Below are positions 8,480 to 19,485 of a stretch of 64,000 nucleotides of DNA, in pieces. Source of the stretch: Poriferisodalis sp965116715 (GTDB lineage: Bacteria; Actinomycetota; Acidimicrobiia; Acidimicrobiales; Poriferisodalaceae); the NCBI GenBank assembly GCA_965116715.1, contig OZ220724.1:2790001-2854000 (forward strand), read 5' to 3'. Positions within the stretch are counted from its first letter, which is position 1. The number at the start of each line of letters is the position of its first letter. The notes under the pieces were generated by a model. The model did not search any database. It was not told the origin of the DNA and was given only the letters and a program-made list of their open reading frames with translations. The translations under genes were made by a program, and so were the position numbers.

Positions 8480-9217
8480 ATGAGCGCTACTGCACAACGG
8501 AACGACGGCCCCACCGGTGACAGCACCGTCTCGGCGGAGCGGCACGGCGACGTGCTGCTGGTGCGGGTGGATGACGGCAAGGCCAACGCCTTCTCGGTGC
8601 CGATGCTCGCGGCGCTCGATGCCCAGATCGACGCTGCCGAAGCCGACGACGGCATCGGTGCGGTGGTGATCGCGGGCAACGACCGGGCATTCTTCGCGGG
8701 GTTCGACCTCACCGTGATCCGCGGCGGCGATCGGGCAGCCATGACTGAACTGGTCACCGCAGGCGGCGCCATGGTGAGACGGGCGTACGGCTCCGCCGTG
8801 CCGGTGGTGGCGGCCTGCACCGGCCACGCCGTTGCCGCGGGGGCGCTGCTGCTGCTCGGATGCGACCACCGTGTCGGTCCTGATGCACCGGTCAAGATCG
8901 GGCTGAACGAGGTGGCGATCGCGCTGACGCTGCCCGATTGGGCGATGACCATCGCCAAGGAGCGGTTGTCGCGACGCCACCTGCAGCGCTGCGTGGCTAA
9001 CGCACGTCTGCTCGACGGCAGTGGAGCGGTGGAGGCCGGTTACCTGGACGAGGCCGTCAGCGCCGACGCAGTGGTGGACAGAGCAATCGAGGTGGCCGCA
9101 GAGTTGGCAGACACGCTCGACGCTCGCGCCTATGCCGGCACGGTGCGAGCGCTGCGCGGCGATGTGCTCGCCGCGATGGATGCGTCGGTGGAGCGAGACC
9201 GGGCCGCTGTGGCCTGA
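8480..9217 (+). CDS. Crotonase/enoyl-CoA hydratase family protein
   Basis: 245 aa. Crotonase-fold proteins act on acyl-CoA thioesters. The first CoA-oxyanion-hole region reads AFFAGFDLTVIRGGD and the second CTGHAVAAGALLLLGCDHRV. Hydratases normally carry catalytic Glu residues near these loops; here the second region continues KIGLNEVAIAL, as in divergent EchA-like members, so the exact reaction (hydratase, isomerase or hydrolase) is not assured. ATG 8480 follows the 49-bp repeat. The next gene, a dehydrogenase, starts 58 bp downstream in the same direction. Confidence 0.88.
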   Translation: MSATAQRNDGPTGDSTVSAERHGDVLLVRVDDGKANAFSVPMLAALDAQIDAAEADDGIGAVVIAGNDRAFFAGFDLTVIRGGDRAAMTELVTAGGAMVRRAYGSAVPVVAACTGHAVAAGALLLLGCDHRVGPDAPVKIGLNEVAIALTLPDWAMTIAKERLSRRHLQRCVANARLLDGSGAVEAGYLDEAVSADAVVDRAIEVAAELADTLDARAYAGTVRALRGDVLAAMDASVERDRAAVA

Positions 9218-9275
9218 ATCGACGACGCTCCGCAGACCGGACACAGACTGGGGTCAGCGACATGGAGGCTCAGCG

Positions 9276-10295
9276 GTGAAAGCAATCGTTTTCGACGAGC
9301 ACGGCGACATCGACGTGCTGGCGTACCGCGACATCGACACGCCCGAGCTGCAGCCCGGCGAGGTGCGTATCGCAGTGCGGGCCTGCTCGCTCAACTACCA
9401 CGACGTATTCACCCGCCGGGGCATGCCCGGCATCAAGGTGCCGCTGCCCGGCATCCCCGGCTGCGACGCCGCGGGCCAGGTGGCCGAGGTGGGGCCCGAA
9501 GTCGACGGGTGGTCGGTGGGCGACCGGGTGCTCGTGGACCCCGTGAGGTGGGACCGTGGCACCGGCAAGTTCTCCATGATCGGCGACACGCTCTGGGGCG
9601 CTTACGCCGAGTACGTCGTGGTTGCAGCGAGCCAGCTCATCGCGCTGCCCGACGACGTCTCCTATGAGGACGCGTCGTGCCTGCCGGTGGCGTACGGCAC
9701 GGCACACCGGATGATGATCACCCGGGGAGAGGTCGGCCCCGATGACAGCGTGCTGATCCTGGGTGCCAGCGGGGGAGTGGGCACCAGCGCGCTGCTGATC
9801 TCCAAGATGCGCGGCGCCAAGGTGATCGCCGCCGCAGGCACCGACGAGAAGTGCCAGCGCCTCGCCGACCTCGGTGCCGACGAGACCATCAACTACTCCG
9901 AGGTGGACATCGCCCGCTACTGCCGGGAGCAGACCGGCGGTCTGTTCGGCGGGGGCGGCTACGACGTGGTGGTCAATTTCACCGGCGGCGACACATGGGC
10001 CCGCTCGCTGCGCTGCGTGCGCCAGGGCGGTCGCGTGCTCACCTGCGGTGCGACAGCGGGCTACGACCCGCCCACCGACCTGCGGTTCATCTGGACCGCC
10101 GAGATGGACATCCGCGGCTCCAACGGCTGGCAGCGCAGCGACCTCGACGAGCTGCTGCGGATGGTGCAGACCGGCGAGCTGGTGCCGGTCATCGATTCGC
10201 TGGTGCCGCTGCCTGACGGTGTGGAGGCGCACCGGGCCATGGAGGAGCGTCGCTTCTTCGGCAAGATCGTCATCACCGCCGACGCGCCGGTCTGA
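9276..10295 (+). CDS. Zinc-type alcohol dehydrogenase/quinone oxidoreductase (MDR superfamily)
   Basis: NAD(P)H-dependent medium-chain dehydrogenase/reductase, 339 aa, from GTG 9276 with GGAGG at about 9264. The GroES-like N-terminal domain contains CSLNYHDVFTRRG and PGIPGCDAAGQVAEVGPEV. The Rossmann domain has LILGASGGVGTSALLISKM. NYSEVDIARYC and FGKIVI near the end are typical of the family. The usual structural-zinc Cys cluster is not obvious, so it may be a zinc-free quinone-oxidoreductase-like member. It lies between a crotonase and an amidohydrolase in the same direction, suggesting a degradation operon. Confidence 0.9.
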   Translation: MKAIVFDEHGDIDVLAYRDIDTPELQPGEVRIAVRACSLNYHDVFTRRGMPGIKVPLPGIPGCDAAGQVAEVGPEVDGWSVGDRVLVDPVRWDRGTGKFSMIGDTLWGAYAEYVVVAASQLIALPDDVSYEDASCLPVAYGTAHRMMITRGEVGPDDSVLILGASGGVGTSALLISKMRGAKVIAAAGTDEKCQRLADLGADETINYSEVDIARYCREQTGGLFGGGGYDVVVNFTGGDTWARSLRCVRQGGRVLTCGATAGYDPPTDLRFIWTAEMDIRGSNGWQRSDLDELLRMVQTGELVPVIDSLVPLPDGVEAHRAMEERRFFGKIVITADAPV

Positions 10296-10306
10296 GCAGC
10301 GCTGCC

Positions 10307-11188
10307 GTGCCCGACGACGGGAGTTCCTCGGCCGGCCGTGGCAACAGCAGCGACGCAGCCGTCATCGACTTCCGCTTCCGGCCCATCGGGGCGCGCAGCT
10401 GGACACCCGAGACCACCTACCACTACCTCGAACGGATGGGCCTCGAGCCGTGCCCCAGCTTCGTGCAGCAGTCCCGCGAGCTGATGTTCGCCGAGATGGA
10501 CGAGGCCGGCATCGCACTGGGAGTCATCGGCGTGCCCGGGCCGACGGGCATCCGCGGGCTCGACCCGACCGGCTCGGCCGAGATCCGCCAGATCGTCTCG
10601 GATCACCCGGACCGCTTCGTCGGATTCGGCTCGGTAGAGCCCAGCGACGTCGAAGCCGCCGTGTCGGCCGTCGGCGAGCTGGCACGCCAGGGCATGCGCG
10701 GCGTCACGGTCGACCCGTCCACCGCGCAGATCAGCCGCAGGTTCGACGACCGAGCGCTCTACCCGATCTACGAGGAGGCACAGCGTCTCGGCCTCATCGT
10801 GTCCACCACCATGAGCTGCCTGCTCGGTCCGTACCAAGACGACTGCCGCCCCGAGTACGCCGACCACGTCGCCACCGACTTCCCCGGTCTCACCGTGTCC
10901 ATCCAGCACGGCGGCTGGCCCTATGTGCGCGAAGCGCTGGGCGTGGCCTACAAGCAGCCCAACGTCGTGATCGTGCCGGGCCAGTACGTCCACTACGGCT
11001 TCCCCGGATCCGAGGACTACGTGACCGCGCTGGCCCGCCAGCTTCCCGACCAGATCCTGTTCGGCAGCGTCTATCCCAACTGCGGCCCGCTCACCGATCT
11101 GCGCCGCATCGTCGCGGGCTGGGAATTGCCGCCGGACATCGAGCGCAAGTACCTGCGAGACAACGCCGCCCGCGTCCTGGGCCTCTGA
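10307..11188 (+). CDS. Amidohydrolase-2 family protein lacking the N-terminal HxH
   Basis: TIM-barrel protein of the amidohydrolase-2 (ACMSD-like) class, 293 aa, from GTG 10307, 11 bp after the dehydrogenase stop. The barrel segments FVGFGSVEP, MRGVTVDPS and SIQHGGWPYV are recognisable, and the protein ends in LRDNAARVLGL, a normal family ending. Where the family usually has DxHxH, this protein reads VIDFRFRP, so two metal ligands are absent. It may be metal-independent or have lost catalysis. Its place after crotonase and dehydrogenase suggests a role in the same pathway. Confidence 0.82.
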   Translation: MPDDGSSSAGRGNSSDAAVIDFRFRPIGARSWTPETTYHYLERMGLEPCPSFVQQSRELMFAEMDEAGIALGVIGVPGPTGIRGLDPTGSAEIRQIVSDHPDRFVGFGSVEPSDVEAAVSAVGELARQGMRGVTVDPSTAQISRRFDDRALYPIYEEAQRLGLIVSTTMSCLLGPYQDDCRPEYADHVATDFPGLTVSIQHGGWPYVREALGVAYKQPNVVIVPGQYVHYGFPGSEDYVTALARQLPDQILFGSVYPNCGPLTDLRRIVAGWELPPDIERKYLRDNAARVLGL

Positions 11189-11195
11189 GCGCCGT

Positions 11196-12269
11196 CTACA
11201 CCGAGTAGGCGAAATCGCGCAGTGCGGCAGCGGTTGCCGCGTACACCTCGGGCATGGCGCCGCGGAAGATCACGTCGCCCGCATGGCAGGTGCCGTTAAT
11301 GGTGCGGGCCTGGACGCTGTTGCCCGCCGCAGCCAGCTTGCGGTAGTAGGCGAGGCCCTCGTCGCGCAGAGGATCGAGCTCGTTCACCGAGATGACGTGC
11401 GGGGGCAGACCGGCCAGGTCGTCGGCGGTGGCGTGCAGTGGCCAAGCCAGCGGGTCGGTGCGGTCTGGTCCGCCGAGGTCGTACACCTTGGCGATGCCGC
11501 CCATGTTCTCGCAGTCCAGGAAGTACTGGTTGTTCTCGTGCAGCGACGGCAGATCCGCGGGCGGATCGGCGTACATACCCGAGATGTACGGGCACTGCGC
11601 AAACGCCCCGTCGATGATGTCGAGATAACCGTCGCGCTTGGCCTTCAGCACCGTGGCGAGGGTCAGGTTCCCGCCGCCCGACTCGCCCGAGACGGTGATC
11701 GTCGACACGCCCAGCGCGTCCTTGTTGGCGGCCACCCACTGCAGTCCCGATGCGCAGTCGTTGAGGCCAGCCGGAAACGGGTGATTCCCCAATTCTCCGC
11801 CGCCGTTCCGGAATTCCACGCCGACGGCGACGAGTCCGAGCGCTGCCAGCTCGTCTCGCCAGCGCACATAGGACAGGCCGGACGCCTTCAGCAGCACCAT
11901 GCCGCCGCCGTGGATGTGGTACACGCACGGCTGCGGACCGTCGGCGTCTGCCTGCCGGTGGATGTAGAGGTTGATGTCGTTGCCGTCGACGCCGCTGATC
12001 ACCTCGGTTCGTGACTCGACGCCGTCGATTGGCGGCAGGTCCCCGAAGAGCGCGTCGAAGAGCATCTCGAAGCCGGGTTCGGCCTCGTTGACCCAGGCGT
12101 AGAGGTCTTCCATCGAGGTGTCCGCTGTCGCGGGCGACGGCTCGCCGTGCCCGTCGAGGCCGACCAGCTCCAGCACCGCGATCATGCGAGGGTCGGCTCG
12201 GGGATCGTCCGCGATGGTCATGTCCGGATTGCCGAGCCGGCCCGGTCGGTGTACTTCTGCTGTGCTCAT
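11196..12269 (-). CDS. Alpha/beta hydrolase, hormone-sensitive-lipase (HSL) family
   Basis: Esterase or lipase of family IV, 357 aa. The oxyanion-hole motif HGGG is at 120-123, the nucleophile elbow GESGG has Ser197, the acid is likely the Asp in ELDPLRDEG, and the histidine is in NGTCHAGD. A long N-terminal cap of about 85 residues precedes the core. ATG 12269 is chosen for the AGGGGAC ribosome-binding site just upstream; an open frame continues to 12461 but overlaps the neighbouring SulP gene. The protein is convergent with the amidohydrolase. The substrate is probably a short-chain ester. Confidence 0.88.
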   Translation of the reverse strand: MSTAEVHRPGRLGNPDMTIADDPRADPRMIAVLELVGLDGHGEPSPATADTSMEDLYAWVNEAEPGFEMLFDALFGDLPPIDGVESRTEVISGVDGNDINLYIHRQADADGPQPCVYHIHGGGMVLLKASGLSYVRWRDELAALGLVAVGVEFRNGGGELGNHPFPAGLNDCASGLQWVAANKDALGVSTITVSGESGGGNLTLATVLKAKRDGYLDIIDGAFAQCPYISGMYADPPADLPSLHENNQYFLDCENMGGIAKVYDLGGPDRTDPLAWPLHATADDLAGLPPHVISVNELDPLRDEGLAYYRKLAAAGNSVQARTINGTCHAGDVIFRGAMPEVYAATAAALRDFAYSV

Positions 12270-12396
12270 CAGGGTCCCCTGTCTGCCCGGCGGCGATGCA
12301 CCTGCGGGTGTCGCGCTGACAGTAGCCGCATCGTCTGGCACCGGTGGATGGCTCCCGCGGGGCGCGCCAAGGCAAAGACCGTCTCCGCGTCGAGCG

Positions 12397-14037
12397 TCAG
12401 GTTGCCCTGTGGTCCGGGCCTCCGGCGAGCAGCTTTCGGGCGATGTCTCTTGCTTCGTCAAGCGAGTCGACCAAGTGCTCTTCGGGGATGCGGCGCAGAA
12501 TGTTCAGCGAAGCCAGCGTGGCTGCTGGGGCTCCATCGAGGCTCAGGATGATGCAGGTGGCGTCACCGTCCGCGGCGGTGTCGATGAGCTGCTCGATGAC
12601 GAGAGCAGCGCTGTCATCGATGTGATCGGTCTCGGAGAAGTCCAAGATCACCACGTCGTGACCGACGATGTCGTCGCCAATCACGCGGATGAGCCTGCCC
12701 GAAGAAGCAACCGTAAAGCTGCCGCGCAGCTTCACGATGCCCGTGCGGGCGGAATACGGGCTGATGCCGTAGGACTCGGCGCTGTGTTCGTGCAGGAAGA
12801 CCTGGTCCAGCAGGGGCACCGACACGACGCTGTCGAGCTGCAGCCGTTCGAACTGTCGGGCACCGATCATGCCCGCCACGATCAGCCCAACGGCCACCGC
12901 CGTCACCAAGTCCAGGAAGATCGTGATGCCCAGCGTGGTCAGCATGATGACGAGATGCTCGCGTTGAACGTGATGAAGGCGTGCCAAGAACCGCCAGTCG
13001 ATGAGCTGCCAGCCGAGCACCGCGAGCATTCCTGCCAACGCGGCGTGCGGCACATAGGCGAGCAGAGGAGCCAGACCCAGCACGAGCACGAGGAGCGTCA
13101 GCGAGCGAACAATGGGCGAGAGCGGGGTACGAGCTCCCATCCGCCACGCCAGGATGGATGAGACGAATGTCAGATTCCCCGGCAGGCCGCCGATCAGCCC
13201 AGCTGCGACATTTCCGATGCCTGTGCCGAGCAAGCCCTTGTCGGGATCGAGCTGAGTGCGCGTCTGCGCGTCCACTGCCAGAGCCGCCAGCAGACCCCGC
13301 ACCGTGCTGAGCAGTGCAATGGTCAGTGCTGGCACCACCGCGTTTGCCAGGAATGTCAATGAGAGTTCGGGTTGCTGCAAGTCGGGCAAGGCCCGAGGGA
13401 TGCCTTCGAGAGTCGGCACGTCTTGCAGCCACAGGGCACTGAGCAGGGTCCCCACCAGCAGTGCTGCGACCATGGCCGGCAGCAACCTGCGAAGCCGCTT
13501 GGGCCAGAACAGCGTCACTGCCAACGCCGCCAACCCGATCACCACCGCACCCGTGTTGAGCGAGTCCACAGCGTCCGGCCAGGCCTGAATCGCGATGAGC
13601 GGCTTCGTGATCTTGACCGGATCACCGAGGAACGCGCTGACCATCGAGAGCATCATCATCACGCCGATTCCCGACGTGAATCCGGCGATCACCGAGTACG
13701 GCGTATAGGTGACGTAGCTGCCGATGCGCAGGAGGCTCAAGACGAGCTGGATGGCGCCAGCGAGCATCGCAATCGTGAACGCCTCGGCGGGGGTCTCGGC
13801 GTGCGTCGCGACGACAGCGGCCATCGCGACGGCCAAGACGGCACTCACCGATCCCATTTGGGGCCGTGAACGCTCGAATATCCCGATGAACAGGCCCACC
13901 GCGAGAGCGCCGTAGATGCCGCTCGCAGCTCCGAGCCCCGATACCACGCCAAACGTCGCAGCGGGAGTGATGGAGATCGCTGCCGCTGAGACGCCACCCG
14001 TGAGGTCCCCACGGAATGTGTGAAGGTCGTAACTCAT
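12397..14037 (-). CDS. SulP-family anion transporter with C-terminal STAS domain
   Basis: Membrane transporter of the SulP (SLC26-like) family, 546 aa, moving sulfate, bicarbonate or a similar anion. The opening FRGDLTGGVSAAAISITP aligns with the family start, where TM1 often has IPQ/LP motifs. About 10-12 hydrophobic segments follow up to residue 400. GGLPGNLTFVSSILAWRMGARTP is the conserved core around TM8. The cytoplasmic STAS domain occupies about 415-535, with VVILDFSETDHIDDSAALVIEQ as the conserved loop. It is 127 bp upstream of the hydrolase gene in the same direction. Confidence 0.92.
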   Translation of the reverse strand: MSYDLHTFRGDLTGGVSAAAISITPAATFGVVSGLGAASGIYGALAVGLFIGIFERSRPQMGSVSAVLAVAMAAVVATHAETPAEAFTIAMLAGAIQLVLSLLRIGSYVTYTPYSVIAGFTSGIGVMMMLSMVSAFLGDPVKITKPLIAIQAWPDAVDSLNTGAVVIGLAALAVTLFWPKRLRRLLPAMVAALLVGTLLSALWLQDVPTLEGIPRALPDLQQPELSLTFLANAVVPALTIALLSTVRGLLAALAVDAQTRTQLDPDKGLLGTGIGNVAAGLIGGLPGNLTFVSSILAWRMGARTPLSPIVRSLTLLVLVLGLAPLLAYVPHAALAGMLAVLGWQLIDWRFLARLHHVQREHLVIMLTTLGITIFLDLVTAVAVGLIVAGMIGARQFERLQLDSVVSVPLLDQVFLHEHSAESYGISPYSARTGIVKLRGSFTVASSGRLIRVIGDDIVGHDVVILDFSETDHIDDSAALVIEQLIDTAADGDATCIILSLDGAPAATLASLNILRRIPEEHLVDSLDEARDIARKLLAGGPDHRAT

Positions 14038-14118
14038 TGGGAGAAGCCGGAATACCTCGTTCGAGATTCGGATACCGGAAGCTATTGCACCGTGATCACA
14101 TGCGCCGGGGTCAGGTCG

Positions 14119-16317
<2,199 letters not shown>

Positions 16318-16328
16318 CTGCTTCACCC

Positions 16329-17954
16329 CTACATCCGGAAGACGCCGAACCCGTCGGCGCCCTTGACCACGTTGTTGTGGCACGCGGACAGGGACATCGC
16401 GATCACGTCACGGGTGTCGCGGGGGTCGATCACGCCATCGTCGGTCACCCTGCCAGTGGCGTAGGGGGCCAGCGACTTCAGCTCGTGGTAGTGCTCGACC
16501 TGCTCGGTGATCTTGCGGTCGGCTTCGGCGTCGAATTCGATGCCCCTTCGCATGGCCTGGCCCCGCCGCACGATCGACATCACCCCGGCGATCTGCTTCG
16601 GGCCCATGATGGCGATCTTGGCCGTCGGCCACAGGTAGGTGAAGCGGGTGTTGAAGGCCCGCCCGGACATGCCGTAGTTCCCGGCCCCGTAGCTGTTGCC
16701 CAGGATCACGGTGATGTGGGGCACCATCGAGTTCGACACGGCGTTGATCATCTTCGAGCCGTTCTTGACGATGCCGCCCTGCTCGAAATCCTTGCCGACC
16801 ATGTAGCCCGTGATGTTCTGTAGGAACACGAGCGGGATGTCCTGCTGATTGCAGAGTTGGATGAATTGGGCGGCCTTCTCGGAGCTGTCGCTGAACAGCG
16901 GGCCGTTGTTGCCCAGGATCCCCACCGGGAAGCCGTGAATGGAGGCCCAGCCGCAGATGAGCGTGGTGCCGTAGCGAGCCTTGAATTCCTCGAAGCGCGA
17001 GCCGTCAGCGATGCGGGCGATGACCTCGCGGCAGTCGATCAGCGCCTGGAGATCCCGCGGCATCAGCCCGAGCAGCTCCTCGGGATCGTGCACCGGGGGA
17101 TCGGCCGGCATGGTCGGCCCTGGGCCGAGCTTGCGCCAATTCAAGTGGGCGACGACCTCGCGGCAGATGCGCAGCGCATCGGCTTCGTCCTCGGCCAGGT
17201 AGTCGGCGAGACCCGAGATCTCGGCGTGCATCTGGGCCCCGCCCAGCGTCTCGTCGTCGGAGTCCTCGCCGGTGGCCATCTTCACCAGCGGCGGGCCGCC
17301 CAAGAAGACCTTGGACTGGTTGCGGATGAAGATGTTGTAGTCGCTCATCCCCGGTTGGTAAGCGCCGCCCGCCGTCGAGCTGCCGAACACCACCGAGATC
17401 GACGGGATCTTCATCTTCGACAGTTCGGTGACGTCGTAGAAGAGCCTGCCGGACTCGGCGAAGTGGCTCTCTTGTTCGAGCATCTGGCGCTCGGGGTCGT
17501 CATCGCCGCGCAGGTCGCCGCCGGCTGATTCCACGAACTGGATGTACGGCAGGCGGTTGTCGCGCGAGATCTCGATGGCCCGCATGATCTTGCGCCCCGC
17601 GAACACCGTGATGGCGCCGCCGAGCACGGTCGGGTCGTTGCCCTCGATCATGCACTCGACGCCGTTCACGACGCCGATGCCCATCACCAGCCCGCCGCCG
17701 ACCGCATAATTCGAGCAGTACCCGGCGAGCGAGCTGATCTCGAAGAACGGCGAGTCGCGGTCCACCAGCATCGAGATGCGTTCCCGCACCGGCATCTTGT
17801 CCCGGCTGCGCATGCGGGCCATGGCTCGCGGCCCACCGCCGTCGGCGGCTTGCTGCTGCAGCTCGTCGAGTTCGTCGAGCTGGGCGCGCATGTCGTCACA
17901 GTTCTTGGTGAACCACTCGGCGGAGGTGTCGATGTGGGATCGCAGTACTGGCAT
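16329..17954 (-). CDS. Acyl-CoA carboxylase beta subunit (carboxyltransferase)
   Basis: 541 aa; transfers CO2 from carboxybiotin to an acyl-CoA. ATG 17954 is preceded by CAGGAG. The opening region (DTSAEWFTKNCDDMRAQLDEL) and RMRSRDKMPVRERISMLVD match methylcrotonyl-type carboxyltransferases. The two crotonase-like halves contain FVESAGGDLRGDDDP and FGSSTAGGAYQPGMSDY, then GFPVGILGNNGPLF, IPLVFLQNITGYMVG and YGAGNYGMSGRAFNTRF. It is first in the operon with the alpha subunit. The methylcrotonyl/geranyl-type features suggest leucine or isoprenoid breakdown, but this is inference. Confidence 0.94.
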   Translation of the reverse strand: MPVLRSHIDTSAEWFTKNCDDMRAQLDELDELQQQAADGGGPRAMARMRSRDKMPVRERISMLVDRDSPFFEISSLAGYCSNYAVGGGLVMGIGVVNGVECMIEGNDPTVLGGAITVFAGRKIMRAIEISRDNRLPYIQFVESAGGDLRGDDDPERQMLEQESHFAESGRLFYDVTELSKMKIPSISVVFGSSTAGGAYQPGMSDYNIFIRNQSKVFLGGPPLVKMATGEDSDDETLGGAQMHAEISGLADYLAEDEADALRICREVVAHLNWRKLGPGPTMPADPPVHDPEELLGLMPRDLQALIDCREVIARIADGSRFEEFKARYGTTLICGWASIHGFPVGILGNNGPLFSDSSEKAAQFIQLCNQQDIPLVFLQNITGYMVGKDFEQGGIVKNGSKMINAVSNSMVPHITVILGNSYGAGNYGMSGRAFNTRFTYLWPTAKIAIMGPKQIAGVMSIVRRGQAMRRGIEFDAEADRKITEQVEHYHELKSLAPYATGRVTDDGVIDPRDTRDVIAMSLSACHNNVVKGADGFGVFRM

Positions 17955-18025
17955 GTGACTCCTGCGAGGGCCGGCGCGAACTTCCGAAGTCTGCTTGACG
18001 CGCCCGGTCAATGCTCACCTGAGCG

Positions 18026-18451
18026 TCAATTCAGGATGACGGATTGGCGTCCTTCAGCGATGAGGGCCTCCTGCAAGGGAGGAGAGGGTGTGGCCAAGCA
18101 GACGTCGGCGTTTAAGTGCAGCGCTGCCGCGAGTGCCTCGATCGACAACAGGTTGAGCTTGCGGTGGCGGCGCCGCAGTTGCCCGATCAACGGGGCGAGT
18201 GTCCGGAGGCTCACGAGTCCGATGTCGGCGGGAAGCTCCAGCAGCGATTCCATTGCCCGGCCGCGCAAGTGTTCAGGCAGCTCAGTGAACGCCCCCGAGA
18301 GCACTCCGCTGACTGTCGGGCTGAAGGCAGCTTGGCAGAGGCGCACATACCAGCAGCCAGTGGTGTAGACGCCCTCGTGCACACGAAGATGCGGCGCGGC
18401 TCGTCCTTGCAGCAGGCCCGAGAGCACCCTGTCGTCTACGAGCTGTGTCAC
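18026..18451 (-). CDS. PIN-like toxin candidate of an AbrB-linked pair
   Basis: 141 aa, overlapping the AbrB-type antitoxin gene by 4 bp. The opening LVDDRVLSGLL and the C-terminal LSIEALAAALHLNADVCLATPSPPL follow the outline of a degenerate PIN domain (early Asp, later acidic residue before a helix, Asp near the end), but the canonical DTSxL motif is not kept. The gene arrangement (antitoxin first, overlapping toxin) is the strongest evidence. If active, it would be an RNase; with weakened motifs it may be inactive. Confidence 0.6.
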   Translation of the reverse strand: MTQLVDDRVLSGLLQGRAAPHLRVHEGVYTTGCWYVRLCQAAFSPTVSGVLSGAFTELPEHLRGRAMESLLELPADIGLVSLRTLAPLIGQLRRRHRKLNLLSIEALAAALHLNADVCLATPSPPLQEALIAEGRQSVILN

Positions 18452-18690
18452 TCGCTGGCCAGATCAGGGTCTCCGAAGCCTGCGGCCGCCTCTGCCCAGA
18501 TGTCGTCGGTGATGGCGTCGAGCAGCTCAGCGCGCAGCTCTTCGATCTTGCCTGGTATCAGCAGCAGCAGGCCGCCAAGATCGAGGTATGTGATGTCGCC
18601 ACCCTTGGTCAGTCCCCAGTGGTGACGGGCCGTTGCCGGCAGGCTCATCTGCCCCCGTGACGACACCTTCAGCGTTCCATTGCTCGCCAT
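18448..18690 (-). CDS. AbrB/MazE-type antitoxin
   Basis: 80 aa. The N-terminus (GTLKVSSRGQMSLPATARHHWGL) is the swapped-hairpin SpoVT-AbrB DNA-binding motif, with V-S-S-R-G-Q-M-x-L-P as the signature. The C-terminal half is acidic and helical and is probably the toxin-binding part. It is the first gene of the pair and would be expected to repress its own promoter, which must lie in 18691-18815, shared with the divergent methyltransferase. Confidence 0.82.
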   Translation of the reverse strand: MASNGTLKVSSRGQMSLPATARHHWGLTKGGDITYLDLGGLLLLIPGKIEELRAELLDAITDDIWAEAAAGFGDPDLASE

Positions 18691-18815
18691 GTCTCCAGCC
18701 TACAAGGCGAATGGGCTGATTGCCTTGTCAACAGCGAGACGTCAGCCCGCAAGCAGCGCACGCGGCCTGCAGCTCCACGGCACGGACGGCGAGTTGCGAC
18801 CATAGCCTCGCTCGC

Positions 18816-19475
18816 GTGTCCCGGGACTCGGCGTTCGTAGACGAGCACGCAGCGCTCTACGCGGCAGCGCATTCACTGCAGCCAACGCTGATCCAGCGTG
18901 AGCTGATTGCGGAGACGGCAGCACTCGGCCGCGTGGCCGGCATGCAGATCGGCCCGTTGCAGGGCGCGTTCATGACGGTGCTAGCGACGGCGCTCCGCCC
19001 CCGGCTTGCCGTCGAAGTGGGCACCTTCACCGGCTACTCGGCCTTGTGTGTTGCCAGTGCCCTGGAACCGGGAGCAAAGCTCATCTGTTGCGATGTGTCC
19101 GAGGAATGGACCTCGATCGCCCGCCGCTACTGGGAGCGGGCAGGTGTAGCCGGCCGCATCGATCTCCGTATCGGTCCCGCGCTCGACACGCTGCGTGCGC
19201 TGCCGTCCGAGCCTCAGATAGATCTGGCGTTCATCGATGCCGACAAGTCCGCCTATCCGGCCTACTACGAGGAGATCTTCACGCGGTTGTCGCCGGGCGG
19301 GGCGATTCTCGTGGACAACGTGCTGCGGGGCGGCGCAGTTGCTGATCCGAGCCGCGACGACGAGGGCACCATTGCCATGCGGGCGTTCAATGAACACGTT
19401 GTCGCTGACAGCCGGGCCAGCACTGTCCTGCTGCCGATCGGTGACGGCCTGACGATCATCAGTCGCCGCCAATAG
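18816..19475 (+). CDS. SAM-dependent O-methyltransferase
   Basis: 219 aa, caffeoyl-CoA/catechol O-methyltransferase-like (Methyltransf_3). It has SAM motif I VEVGTFTGYSAL, the metal and active-site segment FIDADKSAYPAYYE, and ILVDNVLRGG. GTG 18816 is preferred because homologues begin shortly before a segment such as DSAFVDEHAALYAA; the upstream open frame to 18720 lies in the promoter region of the antitoxin. The Asp residues in DADK and VDN are expected to bind the divalent cation. An esterase follows 10 bp downstream. The natural acceptor is unknown. Confidence 0.9.
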   Translation: MSRDSAFVDEHAALYAAAHSLQPTLIQRELIAETAALGRVAGMQIGPLQGAFMTVLATALRPRLAVEVGTFTGYSALCVASALEPGAKLICCDVSEEWTSIARRYWERAGVAGRIDLRIGPALDTLRALPSEPQIDLAFIDADKSAYPAYYEEIFTRLSPGGAILVDNVLRGGAVADPSRDDEGTIAMRAFNEHVVADSRASTVLLPIGDGLTIISRRQ

Positions 19476-19485
19476 CATCCCGGCC

